Of a DNA stretch of 64,000 nucleotides, positions 1 through 10,247 are shown piece after piece. This DNA is from an uncultured Devosia sp. (GTDB lineage: Bacteria; Pseudomonadota; Alphaproteobacteria; Rhizobiales; Devosiaceae), in NCBI RefSeq assembly GCF_913055165.1, contig NZ_CAJXJS010000012.1, forward strand, positions 1 through 64,000. Direction: 5' to 3'. The notes under the pieces were generated by a model. The model saw only the letters and a list, made by a program, of their open reading frames with translations. It searched no databases and was not told the origin of the DNA. A program made the translations under genes and the position numbers. Position 1 is the first letter of the stretch; each line of letters opens with the position of its first letter.

Positions 1-1
1 A

Positions 2-427
2 GAGCTCAACACTTCGGCTGATGAATATTTCGGCGAAGTGGCCTTCTCGGGTGGTCACGAGCAGAGCGTGATGGCCTTGGTCAACGGCACGTTCGACGCG
101 GTGGCCACCCATTGGCGCAACGAGACTGCCGGCAATATCCAGACCATGGAGGGCAAGGGCCTGATCGAGAAGGGCTCGACCCGCATCATCTGGAAGTCCC
201 CGGTCATCCCGAACACCCCGGTGATGATGCTGACAACCCTGCCGCAGGAACTCCAGGATGAGTTCAAGGCCGTGCTGATGGCCTTCCCCGAAAAGGACCC
301 GGAAGGCTTCGCGGAATATACCCGCGGCACCTCCAGCGGATATGTCGCCGCCACCCACGATGACTATCTCGACGTGATCGCCATAACCGAGTTCAACGCC
401 GAACAACGCCGCAAGAACGGCAACTGA
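2..427 (+). CDS. phnD: Phosphonate/phosphate-type ABC transporter substrate-binding protein, C-terminal part (5' truncated by window)
   Basis: Open frame from base 2 (ELNTSADEYFGEVAFSGGHEQSVMALVNGTFDAVATHW) matches the PhnD C-terminal motif; followed directly by two PhnE-type permeases; TGA overlaps the next ATG. Confidence 0.85.
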   Translation, partial: ELNTSADEYFGEVAFSGGHEQSVMALVNGTFDAVATHWRNETAGNIQTMEGKGLIEKGSTRIIWKSPVIPNTPVMMLTTLPQELQDEFKAVLMAFPEKDPEGFAEYTRGTSSGYVAATHDDYLDVIAITEFNAEQRRKNGN

Positions 428-1395
428 TGTCCCTGCCTGCCGGTGCGCATTTCGCGCGCCGGCTCTTTTTCCGCGAGGCGCGCGTGTCCACCATCACCCA
501 GACCAATGGCCGGCTGTCTTCGACCACGCGCGCAGAGCGCATCCATTCCTTCGAGGACCGTTACCGGCAGCAGCAGTTCACCCGCCGGAACTGGACCCTG
601 CTCTATGGGGCACTTTTTCTCGCTGCCCTGATCGGTTCGGTTGCCGTCAGCGACTTCAGCATTCCGGGCCTCCTCAAAGGCCTGCCTATGGCCTGGAACT
701 ATATCGCCGGAACGCTCCCCTCGCTTTCGGTGGAGAATTTCTGGGCCGACTTGGCCGACTGGTACTGGGGCCTGCGTTTCTGGACCCGCCTGCTTGTAGA
801 GACCATTCTGATGGGCTTTGTCGGAACGGTTTTGGGCGGTGCTGTCGCCTTGCTGCTGAGCTTTCCCGCTTCGCGCAATCTGGTTGAGAACACCGGCATT
901 TATTTCATTGCGCGCCGCACTCTCGAATTCTTCCGAACCGTACCCGAACTGGTCTTTGCGCTGATATTCGTCTTCGCCTTTGGGCTGGGCCCCTTCGCCG
1001 GCGTCCTTGCCATCGCTGTGCACACGGCCGGTTCGCTCGGCAAGCTCTTTGCCGAGGTCAATGAGAATGTCGATCCGCGTCCAATCGAGGGGGTGCGCGC
1101 GTCCGGCGGTAACTGGCCCATGATCATGCGCCTGGGTGTGGTGCCGCAAGCTTTGCCGAACTATGCGAGCTACCTGCTGCTGCGCTTCGAGATCAATGTT
1201 CGCGGCGCTTCTGCGCTTGGTCTGGTTGGCGCCGGCGGTATCGGCGAAGACCTCTACGTTGCCATCCGGCAGTTCGAATACACCGATATCTCAGCGATCA
1301 TGCTGCTGCTCATCCTCACTACTTCGGTGATCGATATTTCCTGTGAATCCATTCGCCATCGGCTCATCGGCCACAACCTGACGCAGAGCGCCTGA
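427..1395 (+). CDS. phnE: Phosphonate-type ABC transporter permease
   Basis: PhnE-like motifs (RTVPELVFALIFVFAFGLGPFAGVLAIAVHTAGSLGKLFAE; ASALGLVGAGGIG). Confidence 0.9.
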   Translation: MSLPAGAHFARRLFFREARVSTITQTNGRLSSTTRAERIHSFEDRYRQQQFTRRNWTLLYGALFLAALIGSVAVSDFSIPGLLKGLPMAWNYIAGTLPSLSVENFWADLADWYWGLRFWTRLLVETILMGFVGTVLGGAVALLLSFPASRNLVENTGIYFIARRTLEFFRTVPELVFALIFVFAFGLGPFAGVLAIAVHTAGSLGKLFAEVNENVDPRPIEGVRASGGNWPMIMRLGVVPQALPNYASYLLLRFEINVRGASALGLVGAGGIGEDLYVAIRQFEYTDISAIMLLLILTTSVIDISCESIRHRLIGHNLTQSA

Positions 1396-1396
1396 C

Positions 1397-2227
1397 ATGA
1401 CCCTTGCCTCACACGCCGACGTCTCTCGCCTGAAGCGCACTCACCCGGGCATCTTCACCAAACCACCTTTGGAGCGTCTGCGCGACTGGTGCTTGTGGCT
1501 CGGGTTTCTCGGCGTAATGGGTTTTGGCCTGTGGTGGATCGATGCTTCGCCGCTGCGAGTCATCAATGGGCTGAACAAGCTGGGCCTGTTGGTTACCCTG
1601 ATGATCCCGCCTTGGCCGGGCGATGGCTTCTGGGACTACTGTCTGGCTATGGCCGAGACCCTGGCAATGGCCTTTCTGGGTACGCTTATCGCCTTCGTTG
1701 TCGCCTTGCCACTCGGCTTTCTTGGCGCCAAGAACATCGTGCCCAATTGGCTGTTCCATTTCGGCCTGCGGCGGTTCTTCGACGCCTTTCGCGGCATTGA
1801 CGGGCTGGTGTGGGCTCTAATCTTCGTGTCAGCGGTGGGTCTGGGGCCTTTTGCGGGTGTGCTGGCCATTGCGGTCGGCGATGTGATGGTCTTCGGGAAG
1901 CTCTTTGCCGAAGCAATCGAAAACGTCGACCGGAAACCGGTGGACGGCGTGCGCGCTTCAGGCGGTGCCGGGCTGCACGTGGTGCGGCTGGGTGTGTTCC
2001 CACAGGTGTTTCCGGTGATGATGAGCCATGTGCTCTATTTCTTCGAGTCCAACGTCCGGTCAGCAACGATCCTGGGCATCGTCGGCGCTGGCGGTATCGG
2101 CCTGCAATTGTCGGATCGCATCCGCATCAACAACTGGCAGGAAGCTGCCTTCATCATTCTGATGATCTTGGTGACCGTGGCTGCGATTGACGCCATCTCC
2201 CGTCGCATCCGGGCGAAGTTGATCTAG
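1397..2227 (+). CDS. phnE: Phosphonate-type ABC transporter permease (second PhnE)
   Basis: PhnE-like (RGIDGLVWALIFVSAVGLGPFAGVLAIAVGDVMVFGKLFAEAIENVD; GIVGAGGIG). Confidence 0.9.
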   Translation: MTLASHADVSRLKRTHPGIFTKPPLERLRDWCLWLGFLGVMGFGLWWIDASPLRVINGLNKLGLLVTLMIPPWPGDGFWDYCLAMAETLAMAFLGTLIAFVVALPLGFLGAKNIVPNWLFHFGLRRFFDAFRGIDGLVWALIFVSAVGLGPFAGVLAIAVGDVMVFGKLFAEAIENVDRKPVDGVRASGGAGLHVVRLGVFPQVFPVMMSHVLYFFESNVRSATILGIVGAGGIGLQLSDRIRINNWQEAAFIILMILVTVAAIDAISRRIRAKLI

Positions 2228-2332
2228 TGGATCGAGTCGATGCGGGCCGCTGAATTGGCCCTTTGCGCCGACTGCACTCCACCTGTTCCGAGACAACCTG
2301 ACATCAATGGCAGGATACGGTTGGTTCCCCGG

Positions 2333-3388
2333 TCAGCTTGATCGGGGAACGCCATCAGGGCCGCCGCGCGGACCATCGACGGGTAGCCGTGTGTCCGAGG
2401 CAGTAGCTTCCTGGCCAAGCCCCTCCAGCGCCCGGGCGGCTCTGCGCCGTTCCCGGTAGCGGTTGAATTGCTGGTCCGCCAGGACGCCAACCAGGATGAC
2501 TGCCCCCATCACGGCAAAGTTGAGCGACGAGGGAATACCGAGAAGGTTGACGAGGTTTTGCAGCTCTTGAAGCAGCACCGCGCCCAAGACCACGCCAATG
2601 ATCGATCCCTCGCCGCCCCGGAGGGAAAACCCGCCAAGCACCGCTGCGGCGATGGCATAGAGCTCATAGAAATTGCCGTGCGAAGATGGCTGAACAGACT
2701 TGGTGAACATGGCGAAATAGACTGCGGCGACCGCAGCCAGCACTGCGCTGATCACATAGGCTCCAGTGATGACTGCGTCGGTCTTGACGCCGGAATAGCG
2801 CGCTGCATCCTCATTCTTGCCCACCGCATAAAGGTGGCGTCCGAACACCGACCGATGCAGTACCAGCCAGGCTACAATGGCCACCAGGATCATGGCCCAG
2901 AAGGCGTGGGGTACCCCAAAGGACCGGCCGATCGTCAGCCATTCCAGTTCGGGATAGCTGGCGCCGAAGGGGAAGCCTGCCGTCGCTTCACCGGTGTAGC
3001 CGCGGGCCACGCCACGATAAATAAGCAGGCCGCACAACGTCACCACAAATGGTTGCATCTTGAGCCGGGTGATCAGCAGGCCGTGAGCCAGTCCCATGGC
3101 CGCGCCAAGACAGATGGTAATGGCAATGGCCAGGGGCCAGGGGACGCCATACTTGCCTACCATGTCGACAAAGATCACGCCCAATAGGGCGATCATCGAA
3201 CCCACCGAGAGGTCGATGCCGCCAGTCATGATGACAAAGCCCTGGCCGATCGCAAACAAGCCGAAAAGACCGATCAAATTGGCCGTGTTGCCCAGATTGA
3301 TGGGGGACAGGAAGAGTGGGTTGCGCAGGTAGACGATTGCTCCCACGACGATGATCAGGACCGCCAGTCCCATGTCTTTCTTGTGCAT
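2333..3388 (-). CDS. Sugar (ribose-type, CUT2) ABC transporter permease
   Basis: RbsC-like: GGIDLSVGSMIALLGV, GKNEDAARYSGV, AAAVLGGFSLRGGEGS. Confidence 0.9.
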   Translation of the reverse strand: MHKKDMGLAVLIIVVGAIVYLRNPLFLSPINLGNTANLIGLFGLFAIGQGFVIMTGGIDLSVGSMIALLGVIFVDMVGKYGVPWPLAIAITICLGAAMGLAHGLLITRLKMQPFVVTLCGLLIYRGVARGYTGEATAGFPFGASYPELEWLTIGRSFGVPHAFWAMILVAIVAWLVLHRSVFGRHLYAVGKNEDAARYSGVKTDAVITGAYVISAVLAAVAAVYFAMFTKSVQPSSHGNFYELYAIAAAVLGGFSLRGGEGSIIGVVLGAVLLQELQNLVNLLGIPSSLNFAVMGAVILVGVLADQQFNRYRERRRAARALEGLGQEATASDTRLPVDGPRGGPDGVPRSS

Positions 3389-3398
3389 AGTCCGTAAC

Positions 3399-4916
3399 CT
3401 ATTTTGCGCCGACGGCCAGCCGCAGGACGTTATGTTCCGAGAAATCCGACCGAGGCAGCATGCCGGCCACCCGGCCCTCCCTCAGCACCACGATGCGGTC
3501 GGACACACCGATGACTTCCTCCATGTCACTCGAGATCATCGCCACCCCGACGCCACTATCGGCCAGGGCGCGCATCAGGGCGTAGATTTCCGACTTGGCC
3601 CCAACGTCGATACCGCGTGTCGGCTCGTCAAAGATGATCAGGCGCGGTTGCATGGAGAGCCATTTGCCCAGGACAACCTTTTGCTGATTGCCACCGGACA
3701 GTTCGGCAGCGTTGCGCCTGACACTATCGGTCTTGATACCCAGCTTCAGGCGCTGGTCTTCGGCACGCTGGTCGATGGCCCGATCCGAGACCATGCCCAG
3801 ATGCATGACCGCGCCCAGATCCGGCAGGGCAATGTTGTCCGAGATGGCACTTTCGAGCAGCAAGCCGGCCTGCTTGCGATCTTCGGGCACAAGATAGATG
3901 CCCGCGGCGATGGCCTGTCGTGGTGACGATACGGCGAACTCGCGACCGTCCAGCAGGACCTGGCCATCGATGACCTTTCCGATGCCGAAGATGGCTTCGG
4001 CCAGTTCGGTGCGTCCCGCACCAACCAGGCCGGCAATACCCACGATTTCGCCGGCGCAGATGTCGAGCGTGACGCTGGAGCGCGGATTGGACGCAATGCG
4101 GACATCGCGCAGCGCCAGGATCGGCTCGCCTCGTGGCTGTGCTGGCTCGACATAGAGCGACTTGAGATCGCGGCCGATCATCAGGCGGATCATTGCATCA
4201 TGCGTGATCCCCTCGCGGCCCAAGGTGCCGGCGTTCCTGCCGTCGCGGAGACCAACAACGCGATCGGCACACTCTTCGACCTCGCCCAGACGGTGCGAGA
4301 TGTAGATGACGGAGACACCGTGAGCCTTGAGATCGGCAATGACTTTCATCAGCGTCCGGGTTTCGGACAAGGTCAGTGACGAGGTCGGTTCATCCATGAT
4401 GACGATGCGGGCGTCGATGGAGAGCGCCTTGGCAATTTCGAGAAGCTGCCGCTCCGCCAGGGAAAGCGAGGCGACCTGCGCCTCGGGACCAAAGCGGGCG
4501 CCGACACGCTTGAGCAGCGGAGCCGCTGCCCGGGACATGGCGGCAGAGTCGAGCAGGCCAAGCGAGGAGCGGATTTCGCGTCCAAGAAAGATGTTGGCAG
4601 CTACGCTGAGGTTGTCGAAAACATTGAGTTCTTGATGCACGAAGGCGATGCCGGCAGCCTGCGATTGCGCGACGTTCAGGCGGCTATAGGCCACGTTGTC
4701 GATGCTGATGTGCCCCGAGCTCGGCTCAATGACGCCACCGAGGATCTTCATGAGCGTCGATTTGCCGGCGCCATTTTCGCCGATTAGGGCGACGACTTCG
4801 CCGGGCCATATCTCCAGATGCACGGCTGAGAGTGCCACCACTCCAGGATAGACCTTGGAGATATTTTCCAGCCGCAGAAGTGGGGCAGGAGATGTTTGGT
4901 CCGTATCAGTCATCAA
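3399..4916 (-). CDS. Sugar ABC transporter ATP-binding protein, two-domain RbsA/MglA type
   Basis: Walker A GENGAGKST, LSLAERQ, second domain LSGGNQQKVVLGKWL, DEPTRGIDVGAK. Confidence 0.92.
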   Translation of the reverse strand: MMTDTDQTSPAPLLRLENISKVYPGVVALSAVHLEIWPGEVVALIGENGAGKSTLMKILGGVIEPSSGHISIDNVAYSRLNVAQSQAAGIAFVHQELNVFDNLSVAANIFLGREIRSSLGLLDSAAMSRAAAPLLKRVGARFGPEAQVASLSLAERQLLEIAKALSIDARIVIMDEPTSSLTLSETRTLMKVIADLKAHGVSVIYISHRLGEVEECADRVVGLRDGRNAGTLGREGITHDAMIRLMIGRDLKSLYVEPAQPRGEPILALRDVRIASNPRSSVTLDICAGEIVGIAGLVGAGRTELAEAIFGIGKVIDGQVLLDGREFAVSSPRQAIAAGIYLVPEDRKQAGLLLESAISDNIALPDLGAVMHLGMVSDRAIDQRAEDQRLKLGIKTDSVRRNAAELSGGNQQKVVLGKWLSMQPRLIIFDEPTRGIDVGAKSEIYALMRALADSGVGVAMISSDMEEVIGVSDRIVVLREGRVAGMLPRSDFSEHNVLRLAVGAK

Positions 4917-5018
4917 GTCCGCCTGCTCGGCTGGAGAGAGAATTCACTAGCGTTGGACGTGCCCGCACCGGGGCCTGGTACCGGCCAGGTCCCGATGCGG
5001 ATGCGTTGGCTGGGAGGA

Positions 5019-5966
5019 TTACCCGCCAATACGCGCCTTGAGTTCCGCCTCGAAGGCATCGACATTGGACTGATCGATGACCTTGGTGGGAACAATGATC
5101 AACTCATCCTCCGGGATGCCCGAAGTGTCACCTTCCAGATAGTCGGCCATCAGGTGCATGCCCTGGTAGCCCCACTGGTAGGGATCCTGCACAACGGTCC
5201 CCGCGAAACTCCCCTCACGCACCGCGCCCAGGGTGATCGGATCTTCGTCGAAGGCGATGACCGTGACCTGGCCCAACTTGCCCGCGGCCTGCAGGGCCTC
5301 ATAGATCTTGGGCGGATTGTATGAGTAGAAACCGACCATGCAATTGATTTCCGGATTGGCGGCCAGCACGTCATCGACATTGGAGCGGGCGCGGGCAAAG
5401 TCGACATCGTCGCCGCGTACGTCCACAAGCTCGATGCCAGAGCCCTCGATGGCCTGACGGAAGCCGGCGATGCGTTCCACCGCGTTATCGGCGCCCAGGA
5501 AACCGACGAAACCCATGCATTTGCCGCCATCCGGCAGCGCCTTGACGGCGATCTCGCCTGCCTGGACACCTGCATCGGTGTTGGACGAGCCCAGATAGGC
5601 CAGGCGGTTGCTGTCAGGGGCATCGCTGTCGGTGGTGAACAGGGGGACCTGGGCGGCAATGCGATTGAATGCGTCCGTCGAGTTTTTCGGATCGGCGGAA
5701 GAAATCATGATCGCATCGGTGCCGGCGGCGACAAGGTCGTCCATCAGCGCGTTCTGCAGCGCGGCTGTGCCCTGAGCGGGATAGCGGAACTGCAGTTCGT
5801 AGTCGGGCAGTTCCTCTTGTGCCTTGGCGACGCCGGCTTCGGCCAGCTTCCAGAAGTCAGACGCGGCATTGACCACAAAGGCCAACTGGGGCTTGTCCTG
5901 AGCCATTGCCGGACCGGCCAGCATGGCCGCGAGAACGGCGAGTGAAGCAGCATTTGCAAGTTTCAT
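5019..5966 (-). CDS. Periplasmic sugar-binding protein (ribose-type)
   Basis: Signal peptide MKLANAASLAVLAAMLAGPAMAQ, then Peripla_BP_4-like fold; start trimmed from ORF start 6005 to the signal-peptide Met. Confidence 0.88.
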   Translation of the reverse strand: MKLANAASLAVLAAMLAGPAMAQDKPQLAFVVNAASDFWKLAEAGVAKAQEELPDYELQFRYPAQGTAALQNALMDDLVAAGTDAIMISSADPKNSTDAFNRIAAQVPLFTTDSDAPDSNRLAYLGSSNTDAGVQAGEIAVKALPDGGKCMGFVGFLGADNAVERIAGFRQAIEGSGIELVDVRGDDVDFARARSNVDDVLAANPEINCMVGFYSYNPPKIYEALQAAGKLGQVTVIAFDEDPITLGAVREGSFAGTVVQDPYQWGYQGMHLMADYLEGDTSGIPEDELIIVPTKVIDQSNVDAFEAELKARIGG

Positions 5967-6134
5967 AGCATCCTCCCATGACGGTCGTCCCTCGGACGTT
6001 GTCACCGACGATTTGATGTGCCGAATGACAAACCGCTGCCATTCGGCGGTAGATACCCGCCGTCAGATTTGCCCGTTCGCCCGGTGTACGGACAGCAAGC
6101 TCTGATGGTCGGATATTGGGTTTCGCATCATCGC

Positions 6135-7109
6135 CTATCCAGGATACCAGACGATGCGCGGATCATCGGGGGCGCGGTCATAGGTCCATGCCCGGTCGAT
6201 GAGTTGTTTGAGGTCAACAAGCGGTTGCCAGCCCAAGAATAGCCGAGCCTTGGCATTGTCGAGCCAGTTGCTGTGAAAGGGCGTATCTATTTCGGCGGCC
6301 GACAACCCGCGTGTCGCGCGCAGGTGCTCGGCAACCTCGCCGTAGTCAACGGGCGCGTTCATCGAAATGTTGAACAGCTGTCCCTCTGCGGCGGCATTGT
6401 CGAGCGCCGACAGAATGGCGCTCACCAGATCGTCGACATGGATGAAGTTCCGTCTGAGCGGCATGCCGCGTACATCACGCAGCAATGGGATGGTTTCATT
6501 GCGGGCGTAGCTGGAGATTTGATCGGGTGCGAGCAGCTCCGTCCAGGACGGTCCGCCGAATTGCTCACGAAAGCTCAGTGCGTAGCGGAAGTCGTCCTTT
6601 TCCATGATCCAGGGTGCACGCAGACAGCACGTGTTGATGCCATACTGGATGCGATACTGCTCCAGCATGACTTCCTCGATCGCCTTGGTCAGCGCATAGC
6701 AGCCCGGATAGGCGCGGCGCGGGGACATTTCGGTGATCGGTTCGTCGTAGGGCTGCTGGATGTGGCCGACGGTGCAGTCCCCGCTAATCAGCAGGAACTG
6801 GTGGGCGCGAGGTGCCTTGCGAAAGGCCTCGAGCAGGTTGAACATACCCTTGACGCCGATATCGATGGCCAGTTTCGGCGACTCCTTGACCGACGCCATG
6901 TGAAGCACGTGCGTGACCCCGTCCATGGCGGATTCCATGGCGTCCGCATCGGAAATAGACGCCTGGACAATCTCAACGGACGGATCATCAATGATCCGGT
7001 TGTTGCAGATTGCTCTGATCTGCCAGTCAGCGAACCTGGGGTCTGCCCGAAACGCAGGCAGAAAGCTGGCACCCACCTTGCCGGTGATGCCGGTAACAAG
7101 CAGTCTCAC
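6135..7109 (-). CDS. NAD-dependent epimerase/dehydratase family protein
   Basis: N-terminal VTGITGKVGASF Rossmann motif; YALTKAIEE active-site-like motif. Confidence 0.85.
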   Translation of the reverse strand: MRLLVTGITGKVGASFLPAFRADPRFADWQIRAICNNRIIDDPSVEIVQASISDADAMESAMDGVTHVLHMASVKESPKLAIDIGVKGMFNLLEAFRKAPRAHQFLLISGDCTVGHIQQPYDEPITEMSPRRAYPGCYALTKAIEEVMLEQYRIQYGINTCCLRAPWIMEKDDFRYALSFREQFGGPSWTELLAPDQISSYARNETIPLLRDVRGMPLRRNFIHVDDLVSAILSALDNAAAEGQLFNISMNAPVDYGEVAEHLRATRGLSAAEIDTPFHSNWLDNAKARLFLGWQPLVDLKQLIDRAWTYDRAPDDPRIVWYPG

Positions 7110-7134
7110 GCCTGAACCTCTTTGTGAGTGGTCT

Positions 7135-7159
7135 GGGCGTGGCGAGTTGCGCCACGCCC
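7135..7159 (-). terminator. Inverted repeat downstream of the sugar-binding protein gene
   Basis: GGGCGTGGC-gagttgc-GCCACGCCC just 3' of the 7170..8156 CDS; no long U-tract. Confidence 0.4.
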
Positions 7160-7169
7160 CGTTGGTTGG

Positions 7170-8156
7170 CTACTGGGCGCAGAAGCCGGGCTCTTCGCGC
7201 GTGCAGACGTCCAGACCCGTGTAGATCGGGTCGTCGACCTGCTCGCCGTTGATGAGCTGGATCATCACGTCAGGCGAGCGCTGCCCCATTTCGAAAGGCC
7301 GCTGACCGATCTGGGCGTGGCTGCGGCCCTCGTTGAAGGCCTGCACCTGCGGCGGCAGTGTATCGCCTGCGACGATGATGAGGTCGTTGCTGGACAGCCG
7401 GTCCATGACCTGATCCGTGACCTGGGCGTAGGCCTGTGGGGCGAACTGCGCCCAGCCGCCAACCAGGATGAAGGCGTCCAGATCCGGATTTGCCGTGAAA
7501 ACGTCGGCCATTTGCTGGTTGGCAAGGTCCGCCTGGTCATTGGTGAAGACAGGGCAGCCCTCGATCTCGGACCAGCCGGATTGGCCGGTGAGACGATCAG
7601 TACCTTCGGAGCCAGCAATTGTGTCGCGGAAACCAGCTGCGCGCGCATTGATGTTGTCCGCCGCTACGTTGCCCAGCTGCAGGCACACCGTGCCGCCATC
7701 GGGCTTGAGGCGCATCGCCTGTTCGGACATCATGACGCCCATCAGGTAGTTGTCCGTGCCCAGAAATGTCGCGCGGAGGTCCCGATCGGCTTCTGACAGA
7801 TCGGCGTCGACGGTCATGACGGGGATGGATGGGGCGATCTCCCGCAGACGATTGGCCATCGCCGGCGCGTTGGACGGAGAGATGGCGATTGCTGCAACGC
7901 CGCGTGTGATCAGATCGTCAACGAGCTGCACCTGTCCGGCCTCGTCGGCGCTCGAGGCGGGTCCGGTGTAAAGGCATTCATACTCGGAGTCTGGGTTGTT
8001 GGCTGCCCAATCCTGGCAGCCGAGATTGATCTGTTCAAAGAACGGGTTGTCGAGACCTTTCACGACAATGGCCAAAGTCTGCTTGTCCTGGGCCTGAACC
8101 TGCGTGGCAGCGAGCGCGAGTGCAGCCGCCGCTATGGTGATCTGGTTGAGCTTCAT
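7170..8156 (-). CDS. Periplasmic sugar-binding protein (CUT2)
   Basis: Signal peptide MKLNQITIAAAALALAATQVQA; KGLDNPFFEQINLGCQDW; trimmed from ORF start 8219. Confidence 0.87.
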   Translation of the reverse strand: MKLNQITIAAAALALAATQVQAQDKQTLAIVVKGLDNPFFEQINLGCQDWAANNPDSEYECLYTGPASSADEAGQVQLVDDLITRGVAAIAISPSNAPAMANRLREIAPSIPVMTVDADLSEADRDLRATFLGTDNYLMGVMMSEQAMRLKPDGGTVCLQLGNVAADNINARAAGFRDTIAGSEGTDRLTGQSGWSEIEGCPVFTNDQADLANQQMADVFTANPDLDAFILVGGWAQFAPQAYAQVTDQVMDRLSSNDLIIVAGDTLPPQVQAFNEGRSHAQIGQRPFEMGQRSPDVMIQLINGEQVDDPIYTGLDVCTREEPGFCAQ

Positions 8157-8251
8157 TCGTTGATTTCCTCCCTCTGGATGTTCGGCATGGCGCCGCCGAA
8201 CGGGCCGCCGCCCCGCCATGCTGTTGTGTGCAGGTGTCGCGCGGTCGCAGC

Positions 8252-8304
8252 GATAATATAAATCAAACCACTGGAGTGACTGATCATATTATGTGATAAT
8301 ATCA
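8252..8304. promoter_or_regulatory. AT-rich divergent regulatory region with repeated GATAATAT half-sites
   Basis: GATAATAT at 8252-8259 and 8295-8302, inverted ATATTAT at 8286-8292, between divergent 7170..8156(-) and 8453..9193(+). Confidence 0.4.
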
Positions 8305-8452
8305 GCACCGGAATGGGATGCGCGTCAACCCACTTTGTGTTGCGGGTCGCAAGGCTGGGCATGAGGAAGGGGTTGCGGCGCTGTCGGAGGAACGGCGGAC
8401 GCGACGTGACCCTTGCGGGAAGACGACGCATGCGAGGTAGAAAGGGAGGCGC

Positions 8453-9193
8453 ATGAGCGCATTGAGACTGGACGGCGTGAGTAAGCACTTCGGTGCTATT
8501 CAGGCCCTGAATGACGTATCTCTGGCGATTGAGCCGGGTGAAGTTGTGGGATTGATGGGGGACAACGGGGCGGGCAAGTCGACCCTGGTCAAAGTCATTG
8601 CCGGCAATTTCGCTCCAACCAGCGGTGCGCTCTATGTGGGGGATCGAAAGGCGGAGTTTCACAAGCCACGCGACGCTCAGCGCGCCGGCATTGAGGTCGT
8701 CTATCAGGATCTCGCCCTGTGCAACAATCTATCGGCAGCGTCCAATGTGTTTCTGGGGCGGGAGCTGCTGCGCAAGATCGGGCCGCTGCGGCTCATTGAT
8801 TATTCCGGCATGCACGCCAAGTCGGCGCAGCTCTTCGCTCGCCTCAAGTCCGAGACAAGGCCGCGCGATCTGGTGCATCGGATGTCCGGTGGACAGAGGC
8901 AGGCCGTAGCCATTGCGCGGACCCTGCTCACCGATGCGCGGATCGTGCTGATGGACGAGCCCACGGCGGCCATTTCCGTTCGTCAGGTCACAGAGGTGCT
9001 CAACCTCATTCGCAACCTGCGGGACCATGGAATCGCGGTGGTCCTGATCAGTCACCGCATGCCGGACGTTTTCGAAGTCGCGGACAAGATAGCGGTGCTG
9101 CGCCGTGGCCGGTTGGTTGCGAGCAAGCGCGCCGCCGAGTCGTCACCAGAAGAAGTGACCGGATTGATTACCGGGGCCATCGAGGCCGCCTGA
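8453..9193 (+). CDS. Sugar ABC transporter ATP-binding protein, single-domain (FrcA-like)
   Basis: GDNGAGKSTLVKVIAG, MSGGQRQAVAIARTL, LMDEPTAAISVRQ; only one nucleotide-binding domain. Confidence 0.9.
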   Translation: MSALRLDGVSKHFGAIQALNDVSLAIEPGEVVGLMGDNGAGKSTLVKVIAGNFAPTSGALYVGDRKAEFHKPRDAQRAGIEVVYQDLALCNNLSAASNVFLGRELLRKIGPLRLIDYSGMHAKSAQLFARLKSETRPRDLVHRMSGGQRQAVAIARTLLTDARIVLMDEPTAAISVRQVTEVLNLIRNLRDHGIAVVLISHRMPDVFEVADKIAVLRRGRLVASKRAAESSPEEVTGLITGAIEAA

Positions 9194-9212
9194 ACCGCCG
9201 AGGACAACACGA

Positions 9213-10217
9213 ATGTCGACCAATTCAACACTTGATGAAATCATCGGCGCATCCGAACACAAGAGCCTGCTCGCCCGGCTGTCGAGCCGGCAAACCTTCT
9301 GGGTCTTTCTTGCGGCTGTGCTGGCCTGCCTGGCGCTGACCCTGCTCACCGATACCTTTGCCACCGAGAGGAACCTGTTCAACGTCTCCCGCAATTTCGC
9401 CTTTGTGGGAATCATAGCCATCGGCATGACAGCCGTGATCGCCTCCGGCGGCATCGATCTCTCGGTTGGGTCGACGGTCGTCCTTTCTGCCATGACGATC
9501 GCGGTGATCATGTCAGGCGGAATGCCGATATGGATTGGCATACCCGTTGCCCTGCTGGCTGCGGTGGCGGTGGGGCTGGTGAACGGCATATTGATCGCCT
9601 ATGCGGGCATGCCCGCCTTCGTCGTGACGCTTGGCATGCTGTCACTGGCGCGAAGCCTGGCCATGGTGCTCTCCAACAACAAGATGATCTATGAATTTGG
9701 CCCGGATCACAGCTTGCTGCTGGGGCTCGGTGGAGGGTCCACCCTGGGCATGCCGAACCCGTTGATCGTTCTGGCTGTATTGGCCGTACTGACAGGCTTT
9801 GCCTTCCGGTGGACGCGCTGGGGCCAGCATCTGTTCGCCATGGGCGGCAATGAGCAGGCCGCCAAGCTGACCGGCATTGCGGTCAAGCCACTCAAGGTTT
9901 CGGTCTATGTGTTTTCAGCTTTTACGGCCGGTATCACCGGTATTCTGGAAGTGGGCTGGCTGGGTGGGGTGACCACCAATCTCGGTCAGGCCATGGAGCT
10001 GTCGGTAATCGCTGCGGCCGTGATTGGCGGCGCCAATCTGGCCGGCGGTGTTGGCACCGCGTTTGGGGCGGTGGTCGGGGCGCTGCTGATCGAGGTCATC
10101 CGCAACAGCCTGATCCTGCTCGGTATCAGCACCTTCTGGCAGGGCGCCTTTGTTGGCTCGTTCATCGTCATTGCCGTGGCGTTCGATCGCCTGCGCAGCG
10201 CACGCTCGTCCGAGTGA
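9213..10217 (+). CDS. Sugar (CUT2) ABC transporter permease
   Basis: GGIDLSVGSTVVLSAMTIAV; AAAVIGGANLAGGVGT. Confidence 0.9.
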   Translation: MSTNSTLDEIIGASEHKSLLARLSSRQTFWVFLAAVLACLALTLLTDTFATERNLFNVSRNFAFVGIIAIGMTAVIASGGIDLSVGSTVVLSAMTIAVIMSGGMPIWIGIPVALLAAVAVGLVNGILIAYAGMPAFVVTLGMLSLARSLAMVLSNNKMIYEFGPDHSLLLGLGGGSTLGMPNPLIVLAVLAVLTGFAFRWTRWGQHLFAMGGNEQAAKLTGIAVKPLKVSVYVFSAFTAGITGILEVGWLGGVTTNLGQAMELSVIAAAVIGGANLAGGVGTAFGAVVGALLIEVIRNSLILLGISTFWQGAFVGSFIVIAVAFDRLRSARSSE

Positions 10218-10247
10218 GGCCAGGCACGTTCGGGGCAGGGCGGTCGT

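Noticed and set aside
1-2227. C-P lyase phosphonate degradation locus
   Set aside because: Only transporter genes are visible; no phnGHIJKLM-like genes in the window
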